The notes below the pieces were generated by a model. The model saw nothing but the letters and a program-made list of their open reading frames with translations. It did no database searches and was not told where the DNA came from. Below are positions 1-9,684 of a stretch of 64,000 nt of DNA, in pieces. Within the stretch, counting starts at the first letter, position 1. Every line of letters starts with the position of its first letter. Where the stretch lies: contig JAIPET010000005.1 of NCBI GenBank assembly GCA_021736975.1, positions 1-64,000 of the forward strand. The letters are read 5' to 3'. This DNA comes from Candidatus Woesearchaeota archaeon (GTDB lineage Archaea > Nanobdellota > Nanobdellia > Woesearchaeales > 21-14-0-10-32-9). The translations under genes were made by a program, and so were the position numbers.

Positions 1-2
1 GC

Positions 3-3000
3 ACAATAACAGGATCAGGATATGTAGACGGAAGCGGAAATACAGGAAACATAACATACTGGACAGACTCAGACACAATAGCAAACAGCCCAATTTATTT
101 TAATACAACATCAGGAAATATAGGAATAGGAACAACAAATCCGCAAAGGTTACTTCATATAGAGGGAGATGGCACTGAATTACCTTCATTAATGTTTTCT
201 CATAATGAAACGGCAAGTAGCGGTTTTCAAACAGGCTTCACATCAGGAACTTCATTAAATGCTGAGACTTGGAACTACGAAGAAGGATATTATAGAATAG
301 GAACAAATAACACAGAAAGAATAAGAATAGATGATTCAGGAAATGTAGGAATCGGGACGAGCAGTCCAGCTGGAATTTTACACACAGTCGGAAGTACTAA
401 TTTGTTTAGAAGTACTAATAATGAAAATAGATTTGTGTTTACTACTGGTGGAGCTGGAAGTGATGGAGTTTTAAATATTTATAATAATACTGCTAGCGGG
501 GGAATTCAACTTCATTCAACAGGAGATAGTTTTTTCTCAGGAAACGTTGGAATCGGGACGACTAGTCCCGGGGAAAAATTAGAAGTAAATGGATCAATAA
601 ATGTAACAACTGGAAATGATGTTTGTATTGAAGGAGGAACATGCTTATCAACAACAGCATCAGGAGCAAACGAAGGAAAAGTTGGAATAGATAGCGGAGC
701 AACACCAGACTACTTAGGATCGAGCGGAAGTACAGGATCGCTAAGAACAAGTTCACCACTAAGTTATACAGATGGAGGAAACTACATAACCCTAGGAATA
801 ACAAACGATGCAATAGGAGACACACAATTAGCTTACAACACAGGACAACACCTAACAACAACAAGTGCACCAACATTCGCAACAATAAACACAGGAAACG
901 GAGCAATGGAAGTAAACACAATAGCAGCATATACTGGAAATCAAAACCTAGGAACATCAGATTCACCAACATTCGCAGCTTTAACTGTAAGCGGCAACAT
1001 CCATATGACAGGCGCAGCTTCACAACTAATACTTGACTCAGGACAAATAAGAACAGCAGACACAATAACAATAAATGGAAGTCATGTACCAACAGCAACA
1101 AACACATTTGACTTAGGAAACACATCAATGACCTGGGGAACATTACATTTAGGAACAGGAATAAATTCAGGAGGAACAACTCTTTCAACATCAGAATTAA
1201 ACATAGTAGATTCCGGAATAGATTTCTCAGAACTTTCAGGAACAGTATCAGACACACAAATAGCAGACGGAGCAGTAGATGGAGGAACCGGAGGCGAAAT
1301 AACAGATGGAAGCATAACTGCAGCAGACCTAGGAACAGATAGCGTTGCAGCAGATGAAATCGCAGCAAACGCAGTAGGAACAAGCGAAATAAACGATGGA
1401 ACAGTACAAGAAGTAGATTTAGAAATAGCAGGAAGCGGAAGCACGGGACAAATACTAGCATACAACTCAACAACTGGAGGATTCTACTGGACAACAGACG
1501 ACTCAGGAAGCACACTAACAGAAGGACAAGTAGAAGGATATATTTATGACAACGATAACGCACTAGGCGCACAATGGACTGTGACAAGTGCTGGAACCTA
1601 TGACATAAACTTTGATAGTAATACATTTGTTGTAGATACAAGCGAAAATAAAGTCGGAATCGGAACAAATGCACCAAACACAACACTACACGTAAGATCA
1701 AGTGGAACTGTTGGAGAAGACTATAACACCTTAAGACTAGATGCCGGAACAGGATTAACCGCGGGAACTTCAGAAAATGGAATTTTATTCTGGTGGAACT
1801 CAATAAATGGTGCGAGAATAGCTGCAAAATCTCACTCATCACCTGGTTGGGCAACAAGCCTAATATTTGAAACAGAATCAGGATCACCTTACACACTTGA
1901 AGAAAGAATGAGAATAAATTATGATGGAAATGTTGGAATAGGCACAACAACACCAAATGCAACACTACACGTAGCAGGAACAATAAACACAACAGGCGGA
2001 GACATATGCATCGACGGAGGAAACTGCCTAAGCCAAATGAGCGATGCAACAGGAGACATAACCGACGTAAACGAAGGAAACGGAATAACAATAACAGACC
2101 CAACAGGACCCGCACCAACAGTGGCAGTAGACTACACACCAAGTAGTGGAAGTGCAACACTAACTTGGACAAACGATGCATTAACAATAGTTGATGATAT
2201 TATAGACGGCGCACAACTAAAAGACACAATAACCCTTGACTCAACACTCGCAATAACACAAGGAAGCAACGATGTAAACTTTGACAGCAACACACTGTAC
2301 ATAAATGGAAGTGGAAGCAGAGTTGGAATAGGAACAACAAGCACAAATGATGGTGCAAAATTAAGTGTGCAAGGAAATTTACATTTACCAACAAATGGAA
2401 AAATAGGGTATTTAGGAACAGACACAACAGACACAGGACACCAATCATACATACTGTTTTATAACTCAACAAACGGCAACATGCAATTAGAAACTAAATT
2501 TTTAGGTTCAGACATAATTTTATCTCCAAGCGATAATGTAGGTATAGGAACATCAACACCAAGTAAAAAATTAGAAATTCAAATTGGAGAATCAGAAGGA
2601 GATGGAATAAATATTTCAGATCCGAATAGCCAAATCGCATACTTAGGAGATGGAGCTTCAAGTAGTGAAGTAGGAATTTTAAGACTTTGGGACAATGATG
2701 GTGTTGAAAATGCAAGAATATATGCAAGTGAAACTAATCCAAGTTGGATCATGGGAAACTTAGGAATTGGACTTGTATCTCCAAGCGAAAAATTAGATAT
2801 TGCTTCAGGCACAGGCCCTGCATTAAGATTAACAGAATCAGGATCCAATCAAGGACTATATATTGGAGCTGTAGATACTAATGAAGGCATTTTAGGTTTC
2901 GGAGTTGATTGGGCTCAAACAGGAGGAAGTGTAAGTTCTTGGACTGCAAGAGAAACTTCCGCAGGAATATTAAGAGTTGATAATGGCGATTTAAATTATT

Positions 3001-6000
3001 ATGCAGATACCAGTTTAACAGATGATGCTACATTCACACCCACTTTAAGATTCACAATTTTAAGTGATGGAAAAGTAGGTATAGGAGATCCATCTCCGGG
3101 AGAAATGTTAGAAGTTGTGGGAAGTATAAACGCAACAAGCGGAGATATATGTATTACCGGTGGAAACTGCCTATCAACAGTAAGCACAAACGACTTCGGA
3201 ACAAGCATAGACGACACAGAAATGACAGCAGAAGACTTCGGAGACTTCACATGCACAGGATCAGAAGACGGATGCACAATAGACGCAAACAGCATAACAC
3301 TAGGAACAGATACAACAGGAAACTACGTAGGAGACGTAACCGGAACAGGAAGCATAACCGCAACCGGAACACCAGGAGAAGGATACACAGAAACAATAGA
3401 CGTAACAGACGACAGCATAGACGGAACAGAACTAAAAGACACAATAACCCTTGACTCAACACTAGCAATAACACAAGGAAGCAACGATGTAAACTTTGAC
3501 AGCAACACATTATTTGTAGATGGAAGTGAAAATGATGTTGGAATAGGAACAAACACAATTTCAAATTCATTAAAATTAGATGTTGAAGGCCAAATAGGTG
3601 CAACACAATACTGTGACGAAGAAGGAAATAATTGTTTTGATGCAGGAAACGGAATGGCAGATGTTTCTACAGACAATCTTATCAAAAATGGAGATTTCGA
3701 ATTAGGAACTCTTGCAGGTTGGACAGGCCTAGATGCTGTTCAAAGTCCTGCATACTCAGGAAAATATGCTGCTGAAGCCACAGGATCTTCAACCGTTGAA
3801 AGTATAGAATACGTACCTGTAGATCCAGACAACGACGTATTATACTTAGAAGGATATTTTAAGAAAACTGTTGACGGCACAACTCCAGGAATTATTTACT
3901 TTGGATACAAAGCATATAATGAAAATAAAAGCGTCATAACAACAGCGCCATGTGGTACTTATTGTTACTTTGCAGCAAGCGGATATGATCTTAATCCTGA
4001 TGGAAGCTGGCATAAATTTTCTGCTATAACAACAGGAGAAGGAACATCCTACCCTAATTTTCCAGTCGGAACTAAATTTGTTCGACCAATGGTTTTAATT
4101 AACTACGGAGGAAGTAGCGATACCGTAACTCAAATGGATCACATATCATTAAAGAAAATAAATCAAGGAGCATTATTTGTAGGAAACGACTACGATGCAA
4201 CCAACAGAGTAGACTATACAGAATACACAAAAATATACACCGAAAATAACGACTTGCAAATAATTCCGCCAAGCTCAGGAAGCGTTGGAATAGGAAACAC
4301 TGCTGTTTCAGGATCATTAAAACTAGATGTAGAAGGAACAGTAGGAGCAACACAATACTGTGACGAAGCAGGAAACAACTGCATAGACATAGCAAACGTA
4401 GGAACAGGAGATGGAACAGTAACAAGCGTAACAGCAGGAACAGGAATGACACAAACAGGAACAAGCACAATCAACCCAACACTAAACGTAATAGGAGGAA
4501 CAGGAATCACCGCAAACGCAGACAACATAGAACTAGGCGCACTAACAACCAACTGGGACGCAGGAAACTACGAAATAAGAGCACAAACACTAGAATCAGA
4601 CGTAACAACAGGAACCGCGCCACTAACAATAGCGAGCACCACCGTAGTCACAAACCTAAACACAGACCTACTAGACGGAGAAGAAGGAACATACTACACA
4701 AACTCAAGTAATCAAGCAACAGGAACACTACCAAGTGCAAGACTAACAGGCAGCTACACAGGAATAACAGGACTAGGCACCATTGGAACTGGAACCTGGC
4801 AAGGAACAAGCATCGGAACAACATACACAGACGCAAAAGACACAACAGACGATAATGTAGTAGGAGACGTAGACAGTAGCGAAATAACAAACGGCGCAAT
4901 CAAAGACGAAGACCTAGACCTAACAAACATCACACTAAACACATTCACAAACGACGCAGGATACATAACAAGCCAAACAGACGACCAAACATTCGCAGAA
5001 ATAGGAGCAGGAACCGCAACAAGCGTAGCATTCGTAATAGGAAACAGCGCAACACTATCAACAACAGGAACCGGGACAATAACCGCAACAACCGCAAACA
5101 CAGGAGACAGCGCAACAAGCTTCTTTAGCACAGGAACACTAGAAGTAGCAATAGGAGGAACAGGAACAACAACAAGCACAGGAAGCGGAAACCTAGTACT
5201 AAGCACAAGCCCAACACTAACAACACCAAACATAGGCGCAGCAACAGGAACATCACTAATCGCAAGCGGAGACATAAACACAACAACAGGAGATATATGC
5301 ATCGACGGAGGAAACTGCCTAAGCCAAATGAGCAACACAAGCGGAACAGTAACAAGCGTAGCAGCAGGAAACGGAATGGACTTCACCACAATAACCGGAA
5401 GCGGAACAATAACCCTAGGAACACCAACCACACTAACAAGCACAACAACAAACAGCGCAAGCGCAACAACCCACACACACGCAATAACAACAGGAATAGC
5501 AAACACAAACATCGTAAAAATAGACCACGCAAGCGCAGCAGACAACGACTACGCAAAACTAACAGCAAACGGAATAGAAGGAAGAAGCTATACAGAAGTA
5601 AAAACAGACTTATCATTAAATAACGTAGAAAACACAGCACTAAGCACATGGCCAGGAACAACAAGCATAACCACACTAGGAACAATAGGAACAGGAACAT
5701 GGACAGGAACAAGCATCGGAACAACATACACAGACGCAAAAGACACAACAGACGACAACGTAGCAGGAGACGTAGACTCATCAGAAATAACAGACGGAAC
5801 AATAAACGAATCAGACCTAAACATTACAAACACACCAACAGACAATTATTTACTAAGTTTTGATGATACAACAGGCGGATTCACATGGGTCGCTGCAGAC
5901 GGATCAGGAACTGATGATCAAACATTCGCAGAAATAGGAGCAGGAACAATAACAAGCGCAGCTTTCGTAGTCGGAAACTCAGCAACACTATCTGCAACAG

Positions 6001-8183
6001 GAACCGGGACAATAAATGCAACAGACTTAATCTGCACAGACTGTATAGGTGCAACAGAAATATCTGATAGTTATCTTTTAAACAACGGTGACACAATGGA
6101 CGGCACATTAACAATGGGAGGATCCACATCAAACATAGCTCTTGGTTCAAACTGGTTAAGTAATGATGGAGACGATGAAGGCGTCTGGGTTACAAGCACA
6201 GGAAATGTTGGGATAGGAATAACAACACCAAATGCAACACTACATGTAGCAGGAACAATAAACACAACAGGCGGAGACATATGCATCTATGGAGGAAACT
6301 GCTTAAGCGAATCACTAACAAGCATACCAGACTCATACGTCCTAACAACAGGAGACACAATGAGCGGCCCATTAAGAATAAGAGATGTCGGCGGCGGAGC
6401 AACAATAAACATAGGAGCAGACAGAACAAACTACGCAGATACCGCAACAATAATACTACAAGAAGACGCAGACAACACATACGGAACAAACGGATACGGC
6501 TTTAGACACAGATATGACGGATCAGCAAACACATACTACTTTGACACAGCATCCACAACAACCACAACAAACATATACACAGCAAACCTAGGAAGCAACA
6601 TAATAGACTTCAAAGCAACACCAACAATAAACGGAGTACCAATGATAGATATAGAAGTAGACGGAAGCATAACAAACGAACTACAAACACTACAAGAAGT
6701 AACAAACCAAGGAACACCAACAACAACCGCCGCAATAACAATCGACAGCGACGGAAACGAACAAACAAACATCGGCGGAACACTATACATAAACGGATCA
6801 AGCCTCGGAGAAAGAGTAGGAATAGGAACAACAAGTCCTTCAGCAATGCTAGAAATTGAATCTAGTGGAACAGATAATGCAAATATGGACATAGACGCTC
6901 CTTCTGGAGAAATATCTTTAATAAATTTTCAAAGTGCAGGTACAACTAAATTCCAAATACAAGGAAAAAGTGCAAGCGATCATTTTGTAATTTGGGACAA
7001 TGTAAATAGCGAATCAAGAATTAATTTGAGGTCAGACAATGGAGATAATAATTATAAAACAGGTATGGTTGGAGGAACACACGAATTCCTTAATAGCACA
7101 GAAGATACACTGATGACAATAGCTGGAGATGGATATGTAAGTATAGGAACCACATCTACATCCGGAAAATTAACAATAGATCAAAATGCAAATGATGAAG
7201 CACTATACATTACGGGAGGAAGCGGAGGACAACCTATAGCCACATTTATAAGAGATTTAGGTTCAAATGGAACTATAAAAATAACCTCGACAGGAGGAGA
7301 TCCACAGATACAATTTGATCCTGAAGACTCAGGAACTGTTTGGTCTGCAGGAGTAGATGATGGGGACGGAGATAGTTTTAAAATATCTTATGGAGGAAGC
7401 ATAGAATCAGGAACTGCAGGAATAAGCATACAAACAGACGGAGATGTAGGAATAGGAACAACAAGTCCTGGAGCGGGATTAGATGTTCATAATAATGTAA
7501 TAATATCTGACGGGACAGATTCATGCGCGCAAACAGAAAATGGAGATTTATGTGTGGATAATGATTTAGAAATAGATGGAAAAATAATGTTAAGAACAGC
7601 CAATACAGACGGAATATTAAATATGGGTGGAAGTCACGGAGAACAAATTTTATTTAAAGGAGGAGCAAGTGTTTATGAATTTGTTGTTGAATATGATGAT
7701 GGCGCCGCGGGAACCTCTTTAGTTTTTGAACAAGATACAAATCCTGTTTTGGTATTAAATACTACTGGCGAAGTATTAGTCGGAGGTGCTTCAGATTCAG
7801 GCGCATATAAATTGCAAGTAAATGGAAATATATGTGAAGATGATGGAACAATAGCAACATGTAGCTCTGATGAACGATTAAAAGAAAATATTCTTGATAT
7901 TGAAAACGCGACAGAATATTTAATTAAATTTAGACCAAGGACTTATAATTTTATCGGAGAATCCAAAAAAATGTCTGGTTTTATAGCTCAAGAAGTAAAT
8001 GAAACACATCCAGAACTATTTGTAGAAAAAGAAGATGGTTATTATACTTGGGATAATCCTGGTTTAGAAATTATAACTGTCAAAGCAATACAAGAATTAA
8101 ATGAAAGAATAAATAATTTAGAAACAGAAAATGATTTGATGAAAGAAGATTTGTGCTTCCTTGGAATACAAAGATGGTGTTGA
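3..8183 (+). CDS. Giant repetitive fibre-like surface protein with C-terminal S74 (endosialidase intramolecular chaperone) domain; 5' end lies outside window
   Basis: The frame of ORF 192..8183 is open upstream to base 3 (TITGSGYVDGSGNTGNITYWTDSDTI...). Repeated VGIGTTSPxxxLxVxGxIN and GDICIxGGNCLS modules. C-terminus SSDERLKENI...FRPRTYNFIGESKKMSGFIAQEVNETHPELF matches the S74/tail-fibre chaperone pattern. Confidence 0.88.
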   Translation, partial: TITGSGYVDGSGNTGNITYWTDSDTIANSPIYFNTTSGNIGIGTTNPQRLLHIEGDGTELPSLMFSHNETASSGFQTGFTSGTSLNAETWNYEEGYYRIGTNNTERIRIDDSGNVGIGTSSPAGILHTVGSTNLFRSTNNENRFVFTTGGAGSDGVLNIYNNTASGGIQLHSTGDSFFSGNVGIGTTSPGEKLEVNGSINVTTGNDVCIEGGTCLSTTASGANEGKVGIDSGATPDYLGSSGSTGSLRTSSPLSYTDGGNYITLGITNDAIGDTQLAYNTGQHLTTTSAPTFATINTGNGAMEVNTIAAYTGNQNLGTSDSPTFAALTVSGNIHMTGAASQLILDSGQIRTADTITINGSHVPTATNTFDLGNTSMTWGTLHLGTGINSGGTTLSTSELNIVDSGIDFSELSGTVSDTQIADGAVDGGTGGEITDGSITAADLGTDSVAADEIAANAVGTSEINDGTVQEVDLEIAGSGSTGQILAYNSTTGGFYWTTDDSGSTLTEGQVEGYIYDNDNALGAQWTVTSAGTYDINFDSNTFVVDTSENKVGIGTNAPNTTLHVRSSGTVGEDYNTLRLDAGTGLTAGTSENGILFWWNSINGARIAAKSHSSPGWATSLIFETESGSPYTLEERMRINYDGNVGIGTTTPNATLHVAGTINTTGGDICIDGGNCLSQMSDATGDITDVNEGNGITITDPTGPAPTVAVDYTPSSGSATLTWTNDALTIVDDIIDGAQLKDTITLDSTLAITQGSNDVNFDSNTLYINGSGSRVGIGTTSTNDGAKLSVQGNLHLPTNGKIGYLGTDTTDTGHQSYILFYNSTNGNMQLETKFLGSDIILSPSDNVGIGTSTPSKKLEIQIGESEGDGINISDPNSQIAYLGDGASSSEVGILRLWDNDGVENARIYASETNPSWIMGNLGIGLVSPSEKLDIASGTGPALRLTESGSNQGLYIGAVDTNEGILGFGVDWAQTGGSVSSWTARETSAGILRVDNGDLNYYADTSLTDDATFTPTLRFTILSDGKVGIGDPSPGEMLEVVGSINATSGDICITGGNCLSTVSTNDFGTSIDDTEMTAEDFGDFTCTGSEDGCTIDANSITLGTDTTGNYVGDVTGTGSITATGTPGEGYTETIDVTDDSIDGTELKDTITLDSTLAITQGSNDVNFDSNTLFVDGSENDVGIGTNTISNSLKLDVEGQIGATQYCDEEGNNCFDAGNGMADVSTDNLIKNGDFELGTLAGWTGLDAVQSPAYSGKYAAEATGSSTVESIEYVPVDPDNDVLYLEGYFKKTVDGTTPGIIYFGYKAYNENKSVITTAPCGTYCYFAASGYDLNPDGSWHKFSAITTGEGTSYPNFPVGTKFVRPMVLINYGGSSDTVTQMDHISLKKINQGALFVGNDYDATNRVDYTEYTKIYTENNDLQIIPPSSGSVGIGNTAVSGSLKLDVEGTVGATQYCDEAGNNCIDIANVGTGDGTVTSVTAGTGMTQTGTSTINPTLNVIGGTGITANADNIELGALTTNWDAGNYEIRAQTLESDVTTGTAPLTIASTTVVTNLNTDLLDGEEGTYYTNSSNQATGTLPSARLTGSYTGITGLGTIGTGTWQGTSIGTTYTDAKDTTDDNVVGDVDSSEITNGAIKDEDLDLTNITLNTFTNDAGYITSQTDDQTFAEIGAGTATSVAFVIGNSATLSTTGTGTITATTANTGDSATSFFSTGTLEVAIGGTGTTTSTGSGNLVLSTSPTLTTPNIGAATGTSLIASGDINTTTGDICIDGGNCLSQMSNTSGTVTSVAAGNGMDFTTITGSGTITLGTPTTLTSTTTNSASATTHTHAITTGIANTNIVKIDHASAADNDYAKLTANGIEGRSYTEVKTDLSLNNVENTALSTWPGTTSITTLGTIGTGTWTGTSIGTTYTDAKDTTDDNVAGDVDSSEITDGTINESDLNITNTPTDNYLLSFDDTTGGFTWVAADGSGTDDQTFAEIGAGTITSAAFVVGNSATLSATGTGTINATDLICTDCIGATEISDSYLLNNGDTMDGTLTMGGSTSNIALGSNWLSNDGDDEGVWVTSTGNVGIGITTPNATLHVAGTINTTGGDICIYGGNCLSESLTSIPDSYVLTTGDTMSGPLRIRDVGGGATINIGADRTNYADTATIILQEDADNTYGTNGYGFRHRYDGSANTYYFDTASTTTTTNIYTANLGSNIIDFKATPTINGVPMIDIEVDGSITNELQTLQEVTNQGTPTTTAAITIDSDGNEQTNIGGTLYINGSSLGERVGIGTTSPSAMLEIESSGTDNANMDIDAPSGEISLINFQSAGTTKFQIQGKSASDHFVIWDNVNSESRINLRSDNGDNNYKTGMVGGTHEFLNSTEDTLMTIAGDGYVSIGTTSTSGKLTIDQNANDEALYITGGSGGQPIATFIRDLGSNGTIKITSTGGDPQIQFDPEDSGTVWSAGVDDGDGDSFKISYGGSIESGTAGISIQTDGDVGIGTTSPGAGLDVHNNVIISDGTDSCAQTENGDLCVDNDLEIDGKIMLRTANTDGILNMGGSHGEQILFKGGASVYEFVVEYDDGAAGTSLVFEQDTNPVLVLNTTGEVLVGGASDSGAYKLQVNGNICEDDGTIATCSSDERLKENILDIENATEYLIKFRPRTYNFIGESKKMSGFIAQEVNETHPELFVEKEDGYYTWDNPGLEIITVKAIQELNERINNLETENDLMKEDLCFLGIQRWC
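1926..2034 (+). repeat. Intragenic repeat cassette copy A (GNVGIGTTTPNATLHVAGTINTTGGDICIDGGNCLS)
   Basis: Near-identical DNA at about 6200-6307; the 3' half also recurs at about 5272-5333. Confidence 0.85.
2216..2294 (+). repeat. 79-bp intragenic direct repeat, copy 1
   Basis: actaaaagacacaataacccttgactcaacactcgcaataacacaaggaagcaacgatgtaaactttgacagcaacaca; one mismatch to 3431-3509. Confidence 0.9.
3431..3509 (+). repeat. 79-bp intragenic direct repeat, copy 2
   Basis: Same sequence as 2216-2294 except for one base. Confidence 0.9.
3672..4170 (+). other. Possible carbohydrate-binding jelly-roll-like domain (NLIKNGDFELGTLAGWTG...) inserted in giant protein
   Basis: N-terminal NGDFExGxLxGW signature typical of CBM-like domains, followed by non-repetitive sequence ending ...MDHISLKK. 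Confidence 0.5.
6200..6307 (+). repeat. Intragenic repeat cassette copy B
   Basis: gcaacactacatgtagcaggaacaataaacacaacaggcggagacatatgcatc... matches 1926-2034 with few differences. Confidence 0.85.
7863..8183 (+). other. S74 / ICA auto-cleaving chaperone domain
   Basis: SSDERLKENILDIENATEYLIKFRPRTYNF; Ser-Asp-x-Arg-Leu-Lys cleavage-site motif present; coiled-coil C-terminus. Confidence 0.8.
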
Positions 8184-8276
8184 TAACAGTTAATAAAAAA
8201 ATAGTTTTTAGAAAAATAAATTGAGTTATTGCATCAACTTTTTAAAAATCAAATCATTTTTATTTTTTGTTTTTTT

Positions 8277-8723
8277 TTAGATTATTTCATAATCTTCAAG
8301 TTTAATTGTTCCTATAATAGGAACTGAAATATTTGATCTGAATTGTATTTTATCAAAAATTGCAGCATACTTCTTTTCACCCATGCTGAGCATGACAAGA
8401 CCTGAATAATATAAATCCACATTAGAAATTAAAGCGCGTCCAGTGAAATTTCCTGTAATATCATCATTTGATTTATTAATAATATAAACTAAACTTGCAT
8501 GACCTTTATCATTTAAATCATTATAAAAAATTAAAAAATTATTTTTTTTAGAAAAAATTGAATGCATAGGAATTTCCATGAAACCATTATAATCGTGCTG
8601 AATTATCGCAAAAGGATTTGTAGTTCCTTTTTCATCTTCTATTGTTTCTATCTCCCCATAAAAATAAGACTTAGGATCACTATCCACATATTTACCTAAA
8701 ATGTCATAATAATTTATTCTCAT
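8277..8723 (-). CDS. Hypothetical protein, third gene of HepT/MntA operon
   Basis: 148-aa ORF; start overlaps hepT stop by 4 bp (ATGA), indicating translational coupling. Confidence 0.75.
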   Translation of the reverse strand: MRINYYDILGKYVDSDPKSYFYGEIETIEDEKGTTNPFAIIQHDYNGFMEIPMHSIFSKKNNFLIFYNDLNDKGHASLVYIINKSNDDITGNFTGRALISNVDLYYSGLVMLSMGEKKYAAIFDKIQFRSNISVPIIGTIKLEDYEII

Positions 8724-9121
8724 TTTACTATTTCTTCCTGAAATTTTTTTGCATCAATAATTATTTCTTTAAGACTTTCATAAAATAACTCTTCATCAAA
8801 ATCATCATATTGATGAATCATTAAATTCCTCATCCCTTTAAAACTTTGCATTTTATTATAAGTTGTTTCTGATAAAATATTTAAATCTTTTAATATTTCA
8901 AATGATTTTCCTCTTTCTAAAATTCCTTTTTCTTTTAAAATAATATTTGAAATTTTTATAATTTCTTCAATTATTATCTCAGCTAAACGCTCGCATGCTG
9001 CAGAAACAACATAATTCGATTTGTAAGAATCTGAATTATTAGGAAGGACTTTTTCTAATTGAAATATATGTTTATTAAGGTCTTTAATTTTATTATTTAT
9101 TCTCATAGAATATTTTTCCAT
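8720..9121 (-). CDS. hepT: HepT-like HEPN toxin (DUF86 family)
   Basis: RNLMIHQY = RX4HXY HEPN/HepT motif; helical 133-aa protein adjacent to a minimal NTase. The start may be the internal Met MRINNK (9106). Confidence 0.85.
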   Translation of the reverse strand: MEKYSMRINNKIKDLNKHIFQLEKVLPNNSDSYKSNYVVSAACERLAEIIIEEIIKISNIILKEKGILERGKSFEILKDLNILSETTYNKMQSFKGMRNLMIHQYDDFDEELFYESLKEIIIDAKKFQEEIVK

Positions 9122-9596
9122 TTAATTTTACCTCATCTTGAATTTTTTTAGGTAAATTATTAAAAATACTTATATCAAATAGTTCATTTGATTCAGACAT
9201 CATTCTTTTTTTAAAAAAAGAAGAATCTTTTAAATTAGTTTTTGAAAATTCTACGGAAATATCCACGTCTGATTCGAAAGACATTTGGTTTTTTACAAAT
9301 GAACCAAAAATGTAAATTTTCTTTAAATTTTTTCCATATCCATCTAATAACATCGTATCTCTTAATAATTCTAATTGTTTGTAAACTTCTCCTCCTTTTT
9401 TTATTTTAAACTCTTCTTTATATACAGAACATTTTTTTATAAATTCAAACTTTAGCCTTATATCTCTTGAAAGTCTATTTTTTTCTGATTGTGATAAATT
9501 CAAACCGAGAAGCTGTTTTTTTATAATATTAATTTCCGATTTACCAAATATTTTTGTAGCAGATTTATCTGTTTTAATAAATTCAAATAAAGTCAT
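9093..9596 (-). CDS. mntA: MntA-like minimal nucleotidyltransferase antitoxin
   Basis: IFGSFVKNQMSFESDVDISVEF = GSX10DXD motif. ORF listed to 9605 via GTG; ATG at 9596 (MTLFEF) has a GAGGTGG Shine-Dalgarno-like sequence. Confidence 0.87.
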   Translation of the reverse strand: MTLFEFIKTDKSATKIFGKSEINIIKKQLLGLNLSQSEKNRLSRDIRLKFEFIKKCSVYKEEFKIKKGGEVYKQLELLRDTMLLDGYGKNLKKIYIFGSFVKNQMSFESDVDISVEFSKTNLKDSSFFKKRMMSESNELFDISIFNNLPKKIQDEVKLNGKIFYENK

Positions 9597-9637
9597 AATA
9601 ACCACCTCGAAGGTTATAATAACCTAAATAATGGTTA
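9594..9637. promoter_or_regulatory. Candidate operator: repeated ggttat/ataacc half-sites upstream of mntA-hepT
   Basis: aggttataataacct (9611-9625) is a near-perfect palindrome, flanked by ataataacc and aataatggttat. Confidence 0.45.
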
Positions 9638-9684
9638 TATTTATAAGTTTTATGTAAAGAAAAGAGTTAATTAAAATCATTTAT

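Noticed and set aside
562-2187. 541-aa minus-strand ORF opposite the giant fibre gene, and the other antisense ORFs across 1-6900
   Set aside because: Leu/Arg/Phe-rich low-complexity translation produced by the A/C-skewed repetitive sense strand; no start context or recognisable domain.
3149-5863. Plus-strand out-of-frame ORFs (3149..3454, 5297..5623, 5648..5863)
   Set aside because: Arg/Asn-rich low-complexity shifted readings of the repeat cassettes.
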